Origin: Leishmania martiniquensis
Taxonomy: Eukaryota; Euglenozoa; Kinetoplastea; Trypanosomatida; Trypanosomatidae
DNA: 64,000 bases
Assembly (NCBI RefSeq): GCF_017916325.1
Contig: NC_090168.1
Coordinates: forward strand, 236,192-300,191
Direction of reading: 5' to 3'
In this document: positions 47,995 through 57,903 of the stretch, in pieces
How positions within the stretch are numbered: position 1 is the stretch's first letter
Layout of the letters: every line of letters begins with the position of its first letter
The notes under the pieces: model-generated
Databases searched by the model: none
The model's input: only the letters and a program-made list of their open reading frames with translations
What the model was told of the DNA's origin: nothing
Translations under genes and position numbers: made by a program

Positions 47995-50364
47995 ATGCTG
48001 CCAAAGCTGAACTTGGATGGCACGCTTAACAAGCGCCCCTCCAGCGTGCAGGAGCGAATGACGGAGGAGGGGCAGCCTGGGATGTATTCCCCTCGTCTGG
48101 CAGCCAGCCAGCCACCGAAAGGCCTCAGCGTCCCTTCACACTTGGGCGGTGACTCTCTGGCCGGCTCGTTCTCCCCAGCGTCTTCTGCGCTGGGCCATGC
48201 CAGCTCTTTGTCTCCGCCGCAGCTGTCCCCGCACAAACTATCGCTCGTGGAGGGCGGGGTGGTGGGCACCTCTGACACAGAAGTGACCTCTATCCTCTCT
48301 CTCAAGTCGCGCCACGGCTCGGGCGAGCGCTCTCCTCCTATGGACGCACTCGGTGGCATCGGCGGCGGAATGGGTCCTGGCGGCCACTCGCCTCTCAGCA
48401 AGCGCCGCGCCGTGCCTCTCGCGGCGCTGGCCGATCACCAGCAAGCGCGGCTCGATGTGCGTCAACAATCCCACGAGGGCGACGCTGAATCTGGAAAAGG
48501 CGCCGCCGCCGAAAGGGACAACTGCAGCAGTACGCCTGAAGGCGCCTCTCCGGTACTGAGGATGGCCTCCAACTCGCCCCCAAATGTGAAGCGCCGGGTG
48601 GCCTCTCCATCTCCTTCCTCACGCGCTTCCAGCGAGTGCGTCCCCGCCCTCGCAGGGGCCAGTGTTGGTGCTACGAGCTCGTCTCCTCCGGCAAAGGGCG
48701 CCATTTCCGTCATGACAGCCGAGGAGTTGTACATATTCGGCAGGCCGTTCCACGCATACATGAGCGCCGCCTCTACGCGACACTCAGCGGCGGATGTGCC
48801 GGCGACACCCACGGCCACGAGCGGCAATGTTGTCCCTACTGCTACGGCCGCGGCCGCGTCTGGTACGCACATCGCAGCAACTTTTCACCACAATCCCTCG
48901 CAGTACATCTCCGCTCTTGCCAGTCAAGGTGACTACGTCGCGGTTGGTGACCGCACCGGGAGGGTCGTAGTGATGCGCCAGCGCGAGATGGCGGCTGGCC
49001 AGCGTCGCTTTCTCCTTGACATCATCCAGCGCAGCGGGGAGGCCGAAGAGAGCGGGTCTGCGAAGTGGCGCTCGACGGCCACGTCCACAGCCTCATGGCC
49101 GCCCTCCCCGTCTCGCCATACCCACAATCTAAATCGCGCGCGCGACCCGTACGACTTCTATGTCGCCCAGCAAGCTTACGCGCCTGTGATTGATACACTG
49201 AACAGCATCGAGGTGTCGCCGACGGTGATGGCGCTGGCGTTCCTGCCGCAGTGCGGCCCCACAACCTACCTCCTTGCGGCGAACGAGAAGGTGCCGAAGC
49301 TCTACAAGGTCATGTCTGTGCGGGAGTCGGCCAATCCCTTCCGCGCAGTAGACAAGATCAACACCAAGACGATTGGCCCACTGACCTCGAGCTCGCGCGC
49401 GTCTACAGTGGCCATGAAGCCGGTCGCTCGCTACGCCATGAACCACGAGTACAACATCAACTCCATCTGCCCCATTGCGTACAGCGATCAGTTCGTGACC
49501 GCCGATGACGCCACAGTGCTGCTGTGGTGCACCGAATACCCCGACACGTCGATTGAGGTGTACGACCTGCGTTCCCCCTACGAGGATGGCCCATACGAAA
49601 CCATTCATGCCGTCCGCAACTTCCCGCACGAGCCGTTTCTCTTCTTTGTCGCTACTTCAGGTGGCAGCGTGCGTGTAGTCGACACGCGGCAGACGCTTCG
49701 ATGGGCCGATCAGGCAGCGCAAGTGTTCGTGAACCCGCCCCGCGCTGAGGAGGAACCCTTCAGCAACGTCACCAATGGCATCTGCGACTGCGCCCTCAGT
49801 CCCTCTCGAAGGTACATCGTCGGCCGAGACTTCATGTCTGTGTGTTTGTGGGATATCCGCATGGCTGGCAGCGGTGGCGCACGCAACGCGCCGGAAAGTC
49901 TGCGTCGGCAGGCCTCGACCACGCACGGCGGCGATGGTAACGCCGAGTGCAGTATGGTGCGGCGCTGGGCTCTGCACCCCCACCTGCGTGACGACCTCGA
50001 CACCATCTACCAGTCAAATCTTCTCTTCGACAGGTTCGACGTCCAATTTTTGTCAAGCCGACAAGTGTGTACCGGAGGCTTCAATAACACACTCTATACC
50101 ATCGACGTGGAAAGCGGCAGCGCCGACACCGCTGGCGACGTTCGCACCTTTCAGCTACTGAAGACGGAGGGCATTTCTGAATTCCGCCGTACTACCGTCT
50201 CGGCGCACCGACGTGGCGAGGACCGCACCAGCACTGGCCAGGGCCTCGGCTCGCGCATGACGCTCATGTCGCGTCCGTGCATGTCCATGAGTGGGACGTG
50301 CGGGATGATGGTGGCGTGTGGGCAAGCGGTGCTGCAGCTCAGCTACAATGGGTTACCGAAGTGA
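47995..50364 (+). CDS. PPP2R2: Protein phosphatase 2A regulatory subunit B55/PR55
   Basis: This encodes 789 aa, starting at ATG 47,995 (MLPKLNLDGT); the frame reads upstream only through GTG. The C-terminal 500 residues are a seven-blade WD40 propeller with B55 wording: YISALASQGDYVAVGDRTGRVVVM, LLAANEKVPKLYKV, NHEYNINSICPIAYSDQFVTADD, TSGGSVRVVDTRQ, YIVGRDFMSVCLWDIRM and FDRFDVQFLS...TGGFNNTLYTID (human: GDKGGRVVIFQ, NDKTIKLWKI, HTYHINSISINSD, SSKGTIRLCDMR, TRDYLSVKIWDL, FDKFECCW, GSYNNFFRMFD). B55 directs PP2A to substrates in mitosis and signalling. The first 270 residues are Ser/Pro-rich and disordered, with SP motifs, and are not part of the usual family length of about 450 aa. Further insertions lie inside the propeller (about residues 345-375). 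Confidence 0.95.
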   Translation: MLPKLNLDGTLNKRPSSVQERMTEEGQPGMYSPRLAASQPPKGLSVPSHLGGDSLAGSFSPASSALGHASSLSPPQLSPHKLSLVEGGVVGTSDTEVTSILSLKSRHGSGERSPPMDALGGIGGGMGPGGHSPLSKRRAVPLAALADHQQARLDVRQQSHEGDAESGKGAAAERDNCSSTPEGASPVLRMASNSPPNVKRRVASPSPSSRASSECVPALAGASVGATSSSPPAKGAISVMTAEELYIFGRPFHAYMSAASTRHSAADVPATPTATSGNVVPTATAAAASGTHIAATFHHNPSQYISALASQGDYVAVGDRTGRVVVMRQREMAAGQRRFLLDIIQRSGEAEESGSAKWRSTATSTASWPPSPSRHTHNLNRARDPYDFYVAQQAYAPVIDTLNSIEVSPTVMALAFLPQCGPTTYLLAANEKVPKLYKVMSVRESANPFRAVDKINTKTIGPLTSSSRASTVAMKPVARYAMNHEYNINSICPIAYSDQFVTADDATVLLWCTEYPDTSIEVYDLRSPYEDGPYETIHAVRNFPHEPFLFFVATSGGSVRVVDTRQTLRWADQAAQVFVNPPRAEEEPFSNVTNGICDCALSPSRRYIVGRDFMSVCLWDIRMAGSGGARNAPESLRRQASTTHGGDGNAECSMVRRWALHPHLRDDLDTIYQSNLLFDRFDVQFLSSRQVCTGGFNNTLYTIDVESGSADTAGDVRTFQLLKTEGISEFRRTTVSAHRRGEDRTSTGQGLGSRMTLMSRPCMSMSGTCGMMVACGQAVLQLSYNGLPK

Positions 50365-51744
50365 GGCGGTGGAGGAACGGGAATGTGCTCATGCACGAAT
50401 TGTTTCACGTTAGCATCCCGTTTTCTCTCACTGTCCGCGTGCTCCTTCGCGCACTCTTTTTGTTGTTCGGTGAGTGCTCTCGCTCTCTCTCTCTCTTTGG
50501 CCACTTCTTGAGCTTTTAGATACGTCTGCCGTTGCCGGCATGCATCTGCACCCAATCATATACGAATGCGCGCACTCGTGCAGCTCAATGCAATCCTTGT
50601 AGAGTGGGGAGCAGTAGGGTGGGGTGTTGCTACGCTCAGCTGGAGTGTATGATGCGAATCATGTCCGTCGCTCGACCCCCAAAAGGGTGGCGAATCTCTT
50701 CTGAGGTGGTCGCTGCGTGGAGTGGAGGTCTCCTCGGTGATGGGAGCCCTGCTTTGCTCTCGTGTCTCCATCCACGACCGTTTCACGTCAGCCCTTCTCT
50801 GCACGCACGCATACACATAAGCCTACTGTGCGCGCCCGTCTGCACTGCTGCGCGTCTTTTCTCTACCGCTGCCTTTCCCTCTTCTCCCTTCGATCGCCCC
50901 CCCTCACCCCCCGACTCCCTCTTTTACCACCGCTTTTTGTTATCCCCTTTATGCCTTATCACGTCCACAAACTCACACATCCACACCTGCACTCAACGCG
51001 CAAAATGAAGAGCCCACTTAGCATCTCGTCTCTGTCCTCCCCCTCTCCCCTCCCCACCATAACCGCCGCACCTCTCCAGTCTCCCAGTCGCACATAATCG
51101 GTCAGGTCAGTTTTTTCTCTCTCTCTCGCCCAAACGGAGTCCGATTACATCTCCGGCTTTCTTTTTGTTTTCTTTTGCGCCTTCGTAAGTTCGGGGGTGG
51201 TCACCGCCTCTGTGTCCTTCCCTCCTTCCTTCCTGTACCGCATCTTCTCCGTTTCGATCAGACACATCAGCGCGACGACTTCCACTCAGTAGGACTGCCA
51301 GCTCGTTCCCCCCCCCCACACACACACAGGCACGCACGCCTCTTCGGCAGCGCCTGTTTTTTCCCCCTTTCGTGATTGTCTTTTTTAGATCTCGTGTCCG
51401 CTCCTCTCGTCGACGGACGCACGTGAATTTGGGAAAGCACGCAGATTTGTGCTACGCTCCCCCTTTTACTGTGTTCCTCTTCTTATGGTGAAACATCAGT
51501 GAGAGCTGTCGTGTGGCACCTGGGCAGATAGAGAGAGAAGAAGGCAAAGGAACGCAAAAAAAGGAAAAAAGAAAGGGCACGACACGCCGCCTTCTCTCCT
51601 ACTCCCTCCTCCCAACTACACGCACAACACAAAAACGCACACGGTGCGACAGAGTGGTGGTTGGGGCCGACAGCCTTCCTGTTCGTCTCTCAGCTGTATC
51701 AGGTCTCTTCCGTGGACAGATATCGAAGTCCCAGAGACGGCATC
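50365..51744. other. Spacer upstream of the sterol reductase gene
   Basis: No gene is supported. It is strongly pyrimidine-rich from 50,860 to 51,130 and 51,350-51,490, typical of trans-splicing and polyadenylation signals. There is a C/CA run at 51,309-51,328. The candidate acceptor is listed separately. Confidence 0.5.
51590..51652 (+). promoter_or_regulatory. Putative spliced-leader acceptor of the sterol reductase
   Basis: A pyrimidine tract (CTTCTCTCCTACTCCCTCCT, about 51,590-51,614) is followed by an AG-free stretch up to GCGACAG, with the AG at 51,651-51,652. This gives a 5' UTR of about 90 nt. Confidence 0.4.
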
Positions 51745-53235
51745 ATGTCGTCGAATAAGAGGTCCACCAGCCGCGCTGCTTCTCGCAGCCGCTCTCGCTC
51801 GCGCAAGGGAAGCCGCGCGCGCTCCAGTACGCCGAGTCGGCCTAAGGCCCTCACCCCCGAGGAGGCGTATCACGCCACGGTAGAGCGCAAGTTTACGCCC
51901 GAGAAGGATGCCTGGCGTGGCAACTGGGAGTTCAACGGCCCTGTTGGCGTTCTGGCCATCATGGCCTTGTCGCACGTGCTGATCTTCTACTTCTACGTGT
52001 GCATCGAAGAGTTTAAGGGAACGCTTATTTACCCCGGCCATCACATGCTGAGGGGCGAGAAGATGCAGACGGTGTTCCTCTCCTTCCTCGCGGAGCACGC
52101 CTGCCCGACCTTCGGCTCTGCTGCCGTCTTCCTTGGCTTCCTCCTTTTGGAGTACGTCTTGGCCCTGATGCTGCCTGCGATCTATGTGAAAGGGCTGCCT
52201 CTCCCCTCCGAGAACGGATACCGCCTGACGTACAAGTGCAACGCCGTCAGTGCGTGGTACTGTGTGCTTATCATTGTTGGCCTTCTGCATTACTACGGAA
52301 TCTATCCGCTGAATGAGCTGCGCCGCAACTACGGTCATTTTCTCACCACGGCCACCATCACGGCGGATTTCATCTCCGTGTGGGTATACGTCACCGGCTA
52401 CAAGCGCCGCATCCGCATGACGGGCAACTTCATCTACGACTTCTTCATGGGAAGCGCTCTGAACTACCGCCTGCCGGGCAACATCGATGTGAAATTGTTT
52501 GCCGAGTGCCGCAACTCGTGGGTGCTGCTCATGATGCTCACCCTCAGCTGCGCCGCGGAACAGTATCGAGAGCTGGGGTATCTCACTGGCAACATGATAT
52601 TCATGATCCTCGCCCATCTGCTATACGTCAACGCCGTCGAGAAAGGCGAGGAGTGCATCATCTCGACGTGGGATATCGCGTACGAGAAGTTTGGCTGGAT
52701 GCTGGCGTACTGGAACACGTGCGGTGTGCCGTTCCTCTACTGCATGCAGGCCATGTACATCCAGACGGTACTCAAGGAGAAGGAGCACCCGCGGTGGATT
52801 CTGGGACTGATGGTGTGCATCCTCCTGGCTGCATACTACTTATGGGACACCATCAACTCGCAGAAGAACCACTTTCGCATGCACCGCAGCGGCGTGCCGA
52901 TGGAGATCATCCGCAGCAACGCCTTTCCGCAGATGCCGTGGTGCTATATCGAAAATCCCCGCACGCTGAAGAGTGCCACAGGCGAGCTCTTCGTAGACGG
53001 CTTCTTCCGCTATGGCCGCAAGCTTCACTACACCGTGGACCTGGTGATGGCGTTTCTGTGGGGCAGCGCGTGCGGCTTCGAGTCCTTCATCCCCTTCTTT
53101 TACTTTTTCTTCTTCCTCGCCCATCTCGTTGATCGCGAGCGCCGCGACGAAAACCGCTGTAGGGCCAAGTATGGGAAGATGTGGGACGATTACGTGAAGC
53201 TTGTCCCGTACAAGTTCATTCCTTACATCTACTAG
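51745..53235 (+). CDS. ERG4: Sterol C-24 reductase, ERG4/ERG24 family
   Basis: This encodes 496 aa and is a polytopic ER enzyme of ergosterol synthesis. The C-terminal family signature is complete: INSQKNHFRMHRSG, FPQMPWCYIENPRTLKS, LFVDGFFRYGRKLHYTVDLVMAFLWG and RRDENRCRAKYGKMWDDYVKLVPYKFIPYIY. The QKNHFR, LPW-type and VPY-x-FIPY wording favours Erg4, the C-24(28) reductase of the last step, over the C-14 reductase Erg24. Eight or more hydrophobic segments are visible. The start is ATG 51,745 (MSSNKRSTSR). The first 30 residues are an Arg/Ser-rich cytosolic tail (SRSRSRKGSRARSS), a likely ER retention or phosphorylation region. Ergosterol-type sterols are typical of Leishmania membranes. Confidence 0.9.
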   Translation: MSSNKRSTSRAASRSRSRSRKGSRARSSTPSRPKALTPEEAYHATVERKFTPEKDAWRGNWEFNGPVGVLAIMALSHVLIFYFYVCIEEFKGTLIYPGHHMLRGEKMQTVFLSFLAEHACPTFGSAAVFLGFLLLEYVLALMLPAIYVKGLPLPSENGYRLTYKCNAVSAWYCVLIIVGLLHYYGIYPLNELRRNYGHFLTTATITADFISVWVYVTGYKRRIRMTGNFIYDFFMGSALNYRLPGNIDVKLFAECRNSWVLLMMLTLSCAAEQYRELGYLTGNMIFMILAHLLYVNAVEKGEECIISTWDIAYEKFGWMLAYWNTCGVPFLYCMQAMYIQTVLKEKEHPRWILGLMVCILLAAYYLWDTINSQKNHFRMHRSGVPMEIIRSNAFPQMPWCYIENPRTLKSATGELFVDGFFRYGRKLHYTVDLVMAFLWGSACGFESFIPFFYFFFFLAHLVDRERRDENRCRAKYGKMWDDYVKLVPYKFIPYIY

Positions 53236-56200
53236 ATAACGCCTTTCTCCACGTTCCTTTGTGGTGTGCATCGCCCCGCATAGCGCACCTGCCTTCGCCC
53301 ATCTCCACCGCCTCAGTCTTGACGGACACGGAAAGACCGCAGAGGGGAATGAAAAAGGGGTGAGTGCGCCGTAGCGGCAGCGGCAGCAGTGGCAGCGTTT
53401 TGGTTGGCAAGGGACGAGGGTGTGCCAACGCTTTCCGACTTTTGGCCAAAGAGGCCACTGCTTCGCACGCGTGTGTGTGCGCGCTTGAGCCGCGACCGTT
53501 GGGAGCCATGCTGCGCACTCGAGGTGGCCATGGCCATGTGAGGGTGGGTGGATGGGTGGGGGGAGAGAGAGTCCCTACAATGGGCGGGCGGGGCAGGCAG
53601 GGGGCGTGGTGACAGCGGTGAAGAGAGAGGAAGGGGGCAGAGGGATTTTCCTCTTGAGGTCTTTTTCTTCTTCCTCCCCCCACCCCTTTTCACTGATCTC
53701 GCCCTGCCGCTTTGGAAGCTTCGAGCGCATTCCGAGCGTGGCACCCACACCTCTCTTACGCGACCTCTTTTCCTTTTGTCCGTAGTAGTGGGCGGCGCAC
53801 TACCAGGCACACGCACTCACACACATACAAACCTATAGAGCTGCCGAGGTAACAGTAGCAGGTGTGGGCCACACATGCTTAGCAAGGCCCTCGCTTTATG
53901 CAAAGGATGCGGCGGACCAAAAAAAAGAAAAGGCAAGAAAAAAGGCACGAGAAGGAGAGGGGGGATACGTGGGGGGGGGAGAAGAGCGATCGGTGCGGGT
54001 GTGCGAGAGAGAAAATGGGCGACCGGTGTGACTGTGAGCGAAGCGGGGTGGGTGGGAGACGACACCAAAGAACGATGGGCCATCGTTGATAGAGACACAG
54101 TGCGTGTGGGGTGGCGATGGGACGGCGTTTTTGGTACACACACATACATGAAAAAGATGTGTACGTAAGAGGGCGGTGGCAGGAGGAGAAGAGAAAAGAA
54201 GGGAGAACAGTGGTGTGAGATCGGCGTAGGCGTACTGTGAGCGAGAGCCTCTCTGAGTTGCAGGGAGGTCGTTGCCCTCAGCTCTTTTTGTACGCTTCAG
54301 ACACACACCACTCCATTTGTGTTTGTCCTTCTTATCCTCTCCTGTGCGTACGCGTATGCGCGTTCATCGGCTCTTTCTTTTGCTTCCGTGTAGTTCATTT
54401 CTCCCTCTCGTACTATCCCATCGGCACACCGCGCATGTGCCCACCCCGCCACATATGCCGGGCACACAAGGGCGACATGATTGGGACGGTGCGCGCGCCT
54501 ACCTACATTGCACCCTGAAGGCAAACATGGACGAGGAAAAGAAGGGGGCTGCTCTCGTCATGGCCGTTCGCCCCTGTGTCCGACTTTTCTCATGTGGGTG
54601 TGCATGCGCACGAGAGTGTGGCGTGGGGAGGGGGAGGAGGAGAGCGAGAGAGAGAGATGCAGGTCTCGGAAGAGTACGCTCTCCCACGAGTGCAGTCCTC
54701 TGAGGCGTTGCAATCACCTCCAGAACAGACTCCGCGATGCCGCTTGCGTGTCTCTGCCTCTGTGAGTCTCTTTTTGGGGTCCTTCCTGTGGGGGTTTTGT
54801 TGTCCTGTTTGTCGCCCCGATCGTTTTTCGTTTGAGTGATTTTTTTCTTCTTTCCACTGTTCGCTTGGGTTGCTGTTTTGGTGATCTCTCTTCTCGTGTT
54901 GGTGTCCTGTGCGACACCGACTTGATTCAGTGGCGCAGGATGCCGCATCGCCCAGTATACAAGCGCCTTTCTCGCCACGTGTGCGTATGTGTCAAGGGCG
55001 CACGCGCTTGGGAGGAGGCCTCTTTTCCATTTTCCGTCTTGTTGTTCGACGCTCATGTACTCACGCACCCTTTCATGCGCCGCTTCTCTCTGAGTGGTGG
55101 AGGTTTGTGTGTGTGTGTGCTGTGCCTCATGCGTGAGCGGACGAAAGGGGCGCGGCGGCAGCCGAAGACAGAGGCAAGCGAAAAAAGCTAATGTACTGAA
55201 TGTGGCACCACATCGGTGCAGCAAAGTTATAGAGAAGCGCACGCGGACGAGGAACGGCGCACAAACGTGGGCACCCGCCCTGCAGCACTCGATGACGAAA
55301 GTTCAAAAGAGGGGCCTTGCGTACGGGGCAGACAAGAGTGGCGGGAAGGGCAAAATGACGGAGGAGGCGTTTGTAATCAGCGGACGCCGTACCTCCTCCT
55401 TTTTTCTTCCTCTGTCTCCCGACGGTGGCTTCCGTTAGTGGCATGCGCCATCCTGCTCATGGGCCGGTCCTCCATATGCATTTCTCAAAGCACTCACAGA
55501 GAAGAGCAGAGAGCGAGAGAAAAAACAAATGCTGCCTGGGCGTCGCACGTGGATGCGCTCCCACACCGGCGCGCTCAGGCAGGCAAAGGAGAACGTCCGT
55601 TGGTCTCTGTGAAGACGCTGACGGATGAGCGCGTGAGTGGTATCCTCCTCCGTACCTGACTCTTCGCGGTGTACCAGGAGTATTCTTAGAGCATGTGTAC
55701 GCTTGTGTGTGTGTGTGCATGGGCATACGTGCCTAGCCACCATACGCATGAGCCCGACGAGAAATGGGCAGGAGGAGAAGGAGAGGAAGAATCAATGGGG
55801 ACGAACCAACAACGCGCATGCACACATACACACACACACACACTGATGCAGAAGCACTGTTTGTCGTGTCGCAGTCGACAGGCAGCGGAGGTGTGAGGAC
55901 TGATGCACAGCGATTGTAGCGGTGAGCCTTTTTTAACGAGGTGTACTGGACACCTTATCTAGATGCCACCTCCCACATACCTGCGTGCGCACATGAGAAG
56001 CGACAATGCCATCGAGGAGCGTGAGACCTCAGCATGTGTGCCTAGCTGAGTGAAGGAAAAGAGAGACGGGGAGGAGGCAGCGCTTGCTTCTCCTTTTCCC
56101 TTTGGTCTCGCTCGTGCGTGCGCAAGTGTATGTGCGTGTGTGTGTGTGCCGATCTATACGATGCGGTGTGCAACGGGAGAAGGGGGTGGGGGCGCTGTGT

Positions 56201-56600
56201 GTTGCCCTTTTGTTCGTTTCTTTTCCCTTTTGGTGTCGCCTGCCGCCCTCCCTCCCTCCCCTCCCGTCCGCGTCTACGACTGATTTTGCCGCTCTCTCCC
56301 TCTCCGGCCTCTCTCTTTCTGCGGCGTGCACAAAAAGGCACCTACGCAAGCACGTTGTCACCACCCCTTTTATTGCGCTTCGTCGGGGCATGCCCAAAGG
56401 ACGCACCTCCACCTTCTGTTGCTCCGCGTCACTTGCTCGCTCTCGAACGTGCCATGTCTGCATTTTCTCCTTCATCTCTCGTGGCCGCTTCCCCTCCTTT
56501 CTCCTTATCGTCGTTCGCTCGCTCTCTTCGCTGCACACGCGCGTGCCCACTTCCACTCTAACACAGCTTGAAGATCGCAAAACGTTGTTTAGTGTTCGCC
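53236..56600. other. Long spacer between the sterol reductase and the 154-aa gene
   Basis: In 3.4 kb I see no convincing protein gene. Pyrimidine tracts lie at 53,640-53,700 and 56,090-56,560, purine-rich stretches at 53,540-53,650, 53,920-53,990 and 54,170-54,215, and GT/CA runs near 55,105, 55,705 and 55,825-55,842. A 48-codon frame near 55,290-55,438 was considered but has no supporting feature. Non-coding RNA genes cannot be excluded by eye. Confidence 0.45.
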
Positions 56601-57065
56601 ATGCTGCATCTTAGTCGCGTGTTGGCGGACAGCTTCAAGGAGCACTACCACAGAGTACACCTCCCACGCCGCCTTGCCCTGCAGCGGTATAGGAAGCGGG
56701 AGGAGGCTCGTCTCAGCAAACAGAAGGCCAAAGCGGCGGCGGCCGCCTCGGGGGTGCAGCCAAGCGAGGTGACTTATAAATACAATCGCTGGTGGGTCTC
56801 GAACGATCACGAATTTGTGCATCAATTCGCGTTTGTCGAGGACCCTGACGTCACGCGCGAGAAGCGCACCATTCTGCCCCTCGTCACGAAGGAGAACCTC
56901 TGGAAAGAGCCGCAGCAGACTTTCTTCTTGCCCTTTGCACCGTTCGTGCGGTTCGTCGACTACGCCAAGGATCCAGACACGAAGTTCTTAAAGCCGGTGA
57001 ACCTCCCGCGCTGGAAGGACTACATGCAGCGCACGAAGCCAGTCGTTCCCCGCACGTGGTATTAG
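56601..57065 (+). CDS. Small basic protein, probably mitochondrial
   Basis: This encodes 154 aa. ATG 56,601 (MLHLSRVLADSF) is preferred over an upstream TTG. It opens with a basic helical stretch (HYHRVHLPRRLALQRYRKREEARLSKQKAKAAAAAS), then YKYNRWWVSNDHEFVHQF and a Pro/Phe-rich C-terminal part (TFFLPFAPFVRFVDYAKDPD) ending VPRTWY. There is no membrane segment and no family I can name. Size, charge and aromatic content match trypanosomatid-specific mitoribosome or respiratory subunits; that is inference. Coding bias is strong and a long pyrimidine tract (56,470-56,560) precedes it. Confidence 0.75.
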   Translation: MLHLSRVLADSFKEHYHRVHLPRRLALQRYRKREEARLSKQKAKAAAAASGVQPSEVTYKYNRWWVSNDHEFVHQFAFVEDPDVTREKRTILPLVTKENLWKEPQQTFFLPFAPFVRFVDYAKDPDTKFLKPVNLPRWKDYMQRTKPVVPRTWY

Positions 57066-57903
57066 CTCGCACATAGACACCTCTCTCAAGGCGCCGTGCG
57101 CGACCATGGATGTCAGGGAGCTCTTCTCCGTGCATCGATGCGCGTGTGCGTGTGGACGGCGCCTGCGGCTTTGCTGGCCGACACTTCACGTTCGGTGAGG
57201 TCCTCGATGGAGATTTTTTTTTTTCAGGCGGTCGAAGCAGCGCAGGAGCTGCATGCTTCAGAGCCGCGGTCACACTTGACTCTGCGTTTGTGTTCGTGTG
57301 TGCCACGCACACGGAGCGAAGCACAAGAGAGGGAGAGCGAGTGAGCGAAAGAAAAGAGCCACGGGAAGAAGGTCACCGAAGTCTTCGCGCGCTGCGTTAT
57401 CCCGGAAGCGGTCGGTAGCGGTGCGTGCGAGAGCTCCGTCGTATGCGCAAAGACATGTGCGTGTTCCCTGTGAGCCGTCGCTGACTGGTATGCCCGTCGC
57501 ACTCTTTCCGGCTCACCCTCGGGGGGCCACTTGATACCTTTTCACGTGCGTCGACGTGTGAGTATGCATTGCTCGTGCCTTGGCTGCTCGTTGCGAGATG
57601 CCATGGGCTATTTTTGGCCATCTTACTGATCTTTACCTCACTTTCACTTCACCTCCCTCACTTTGGAAACTCTTTACGCGGCTCCCGCCTGTGCGCATGA
57701 AGCGTATCCGCTCTCCATTTTCTACCTCTTACACATCGAGAGGGAGAGAGCCGAGCGCTTTCCAGGCATCTCCTTCGCCATTATTCTTCACAGTGACGCG
57801 GTCTCTCTGTGGCGCGATCCGTTCTGCTTCTCTTTTCTGCTTGCACCTGCCCTTCCTCCCCCTCTCTCGCCTTCTCTCGTCTCCTATTTCTTGTGGTCTC
57901 GCC
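57066..57903. other. Spacer upstream of the TTC4-like gene
   Basis: No separate gene is supported. The TTC4 frame stays open back to 57,580 without resemblance to the family. A very strong pyrimidine tract at 57,840-57,890 lies immediately before ATG 57,904 with no AG between, which complicates splice-site prediction. Confidence 0.5.

Noticed and set aside
54499..55242. 247-codon minus-strand frame
   Set aside because: It is antisense to the cluster, low in complexity (Arg/Thr/Gln-rich) and without motif. It is a by-product of pyrimidine-rich spacer.
55295..55438. 48-codon plus-strand frame (MTKVQKRGLAYG)
   Set aside because: It is short, with no homologue I recognise and no clean splice acceptor directly upstream.
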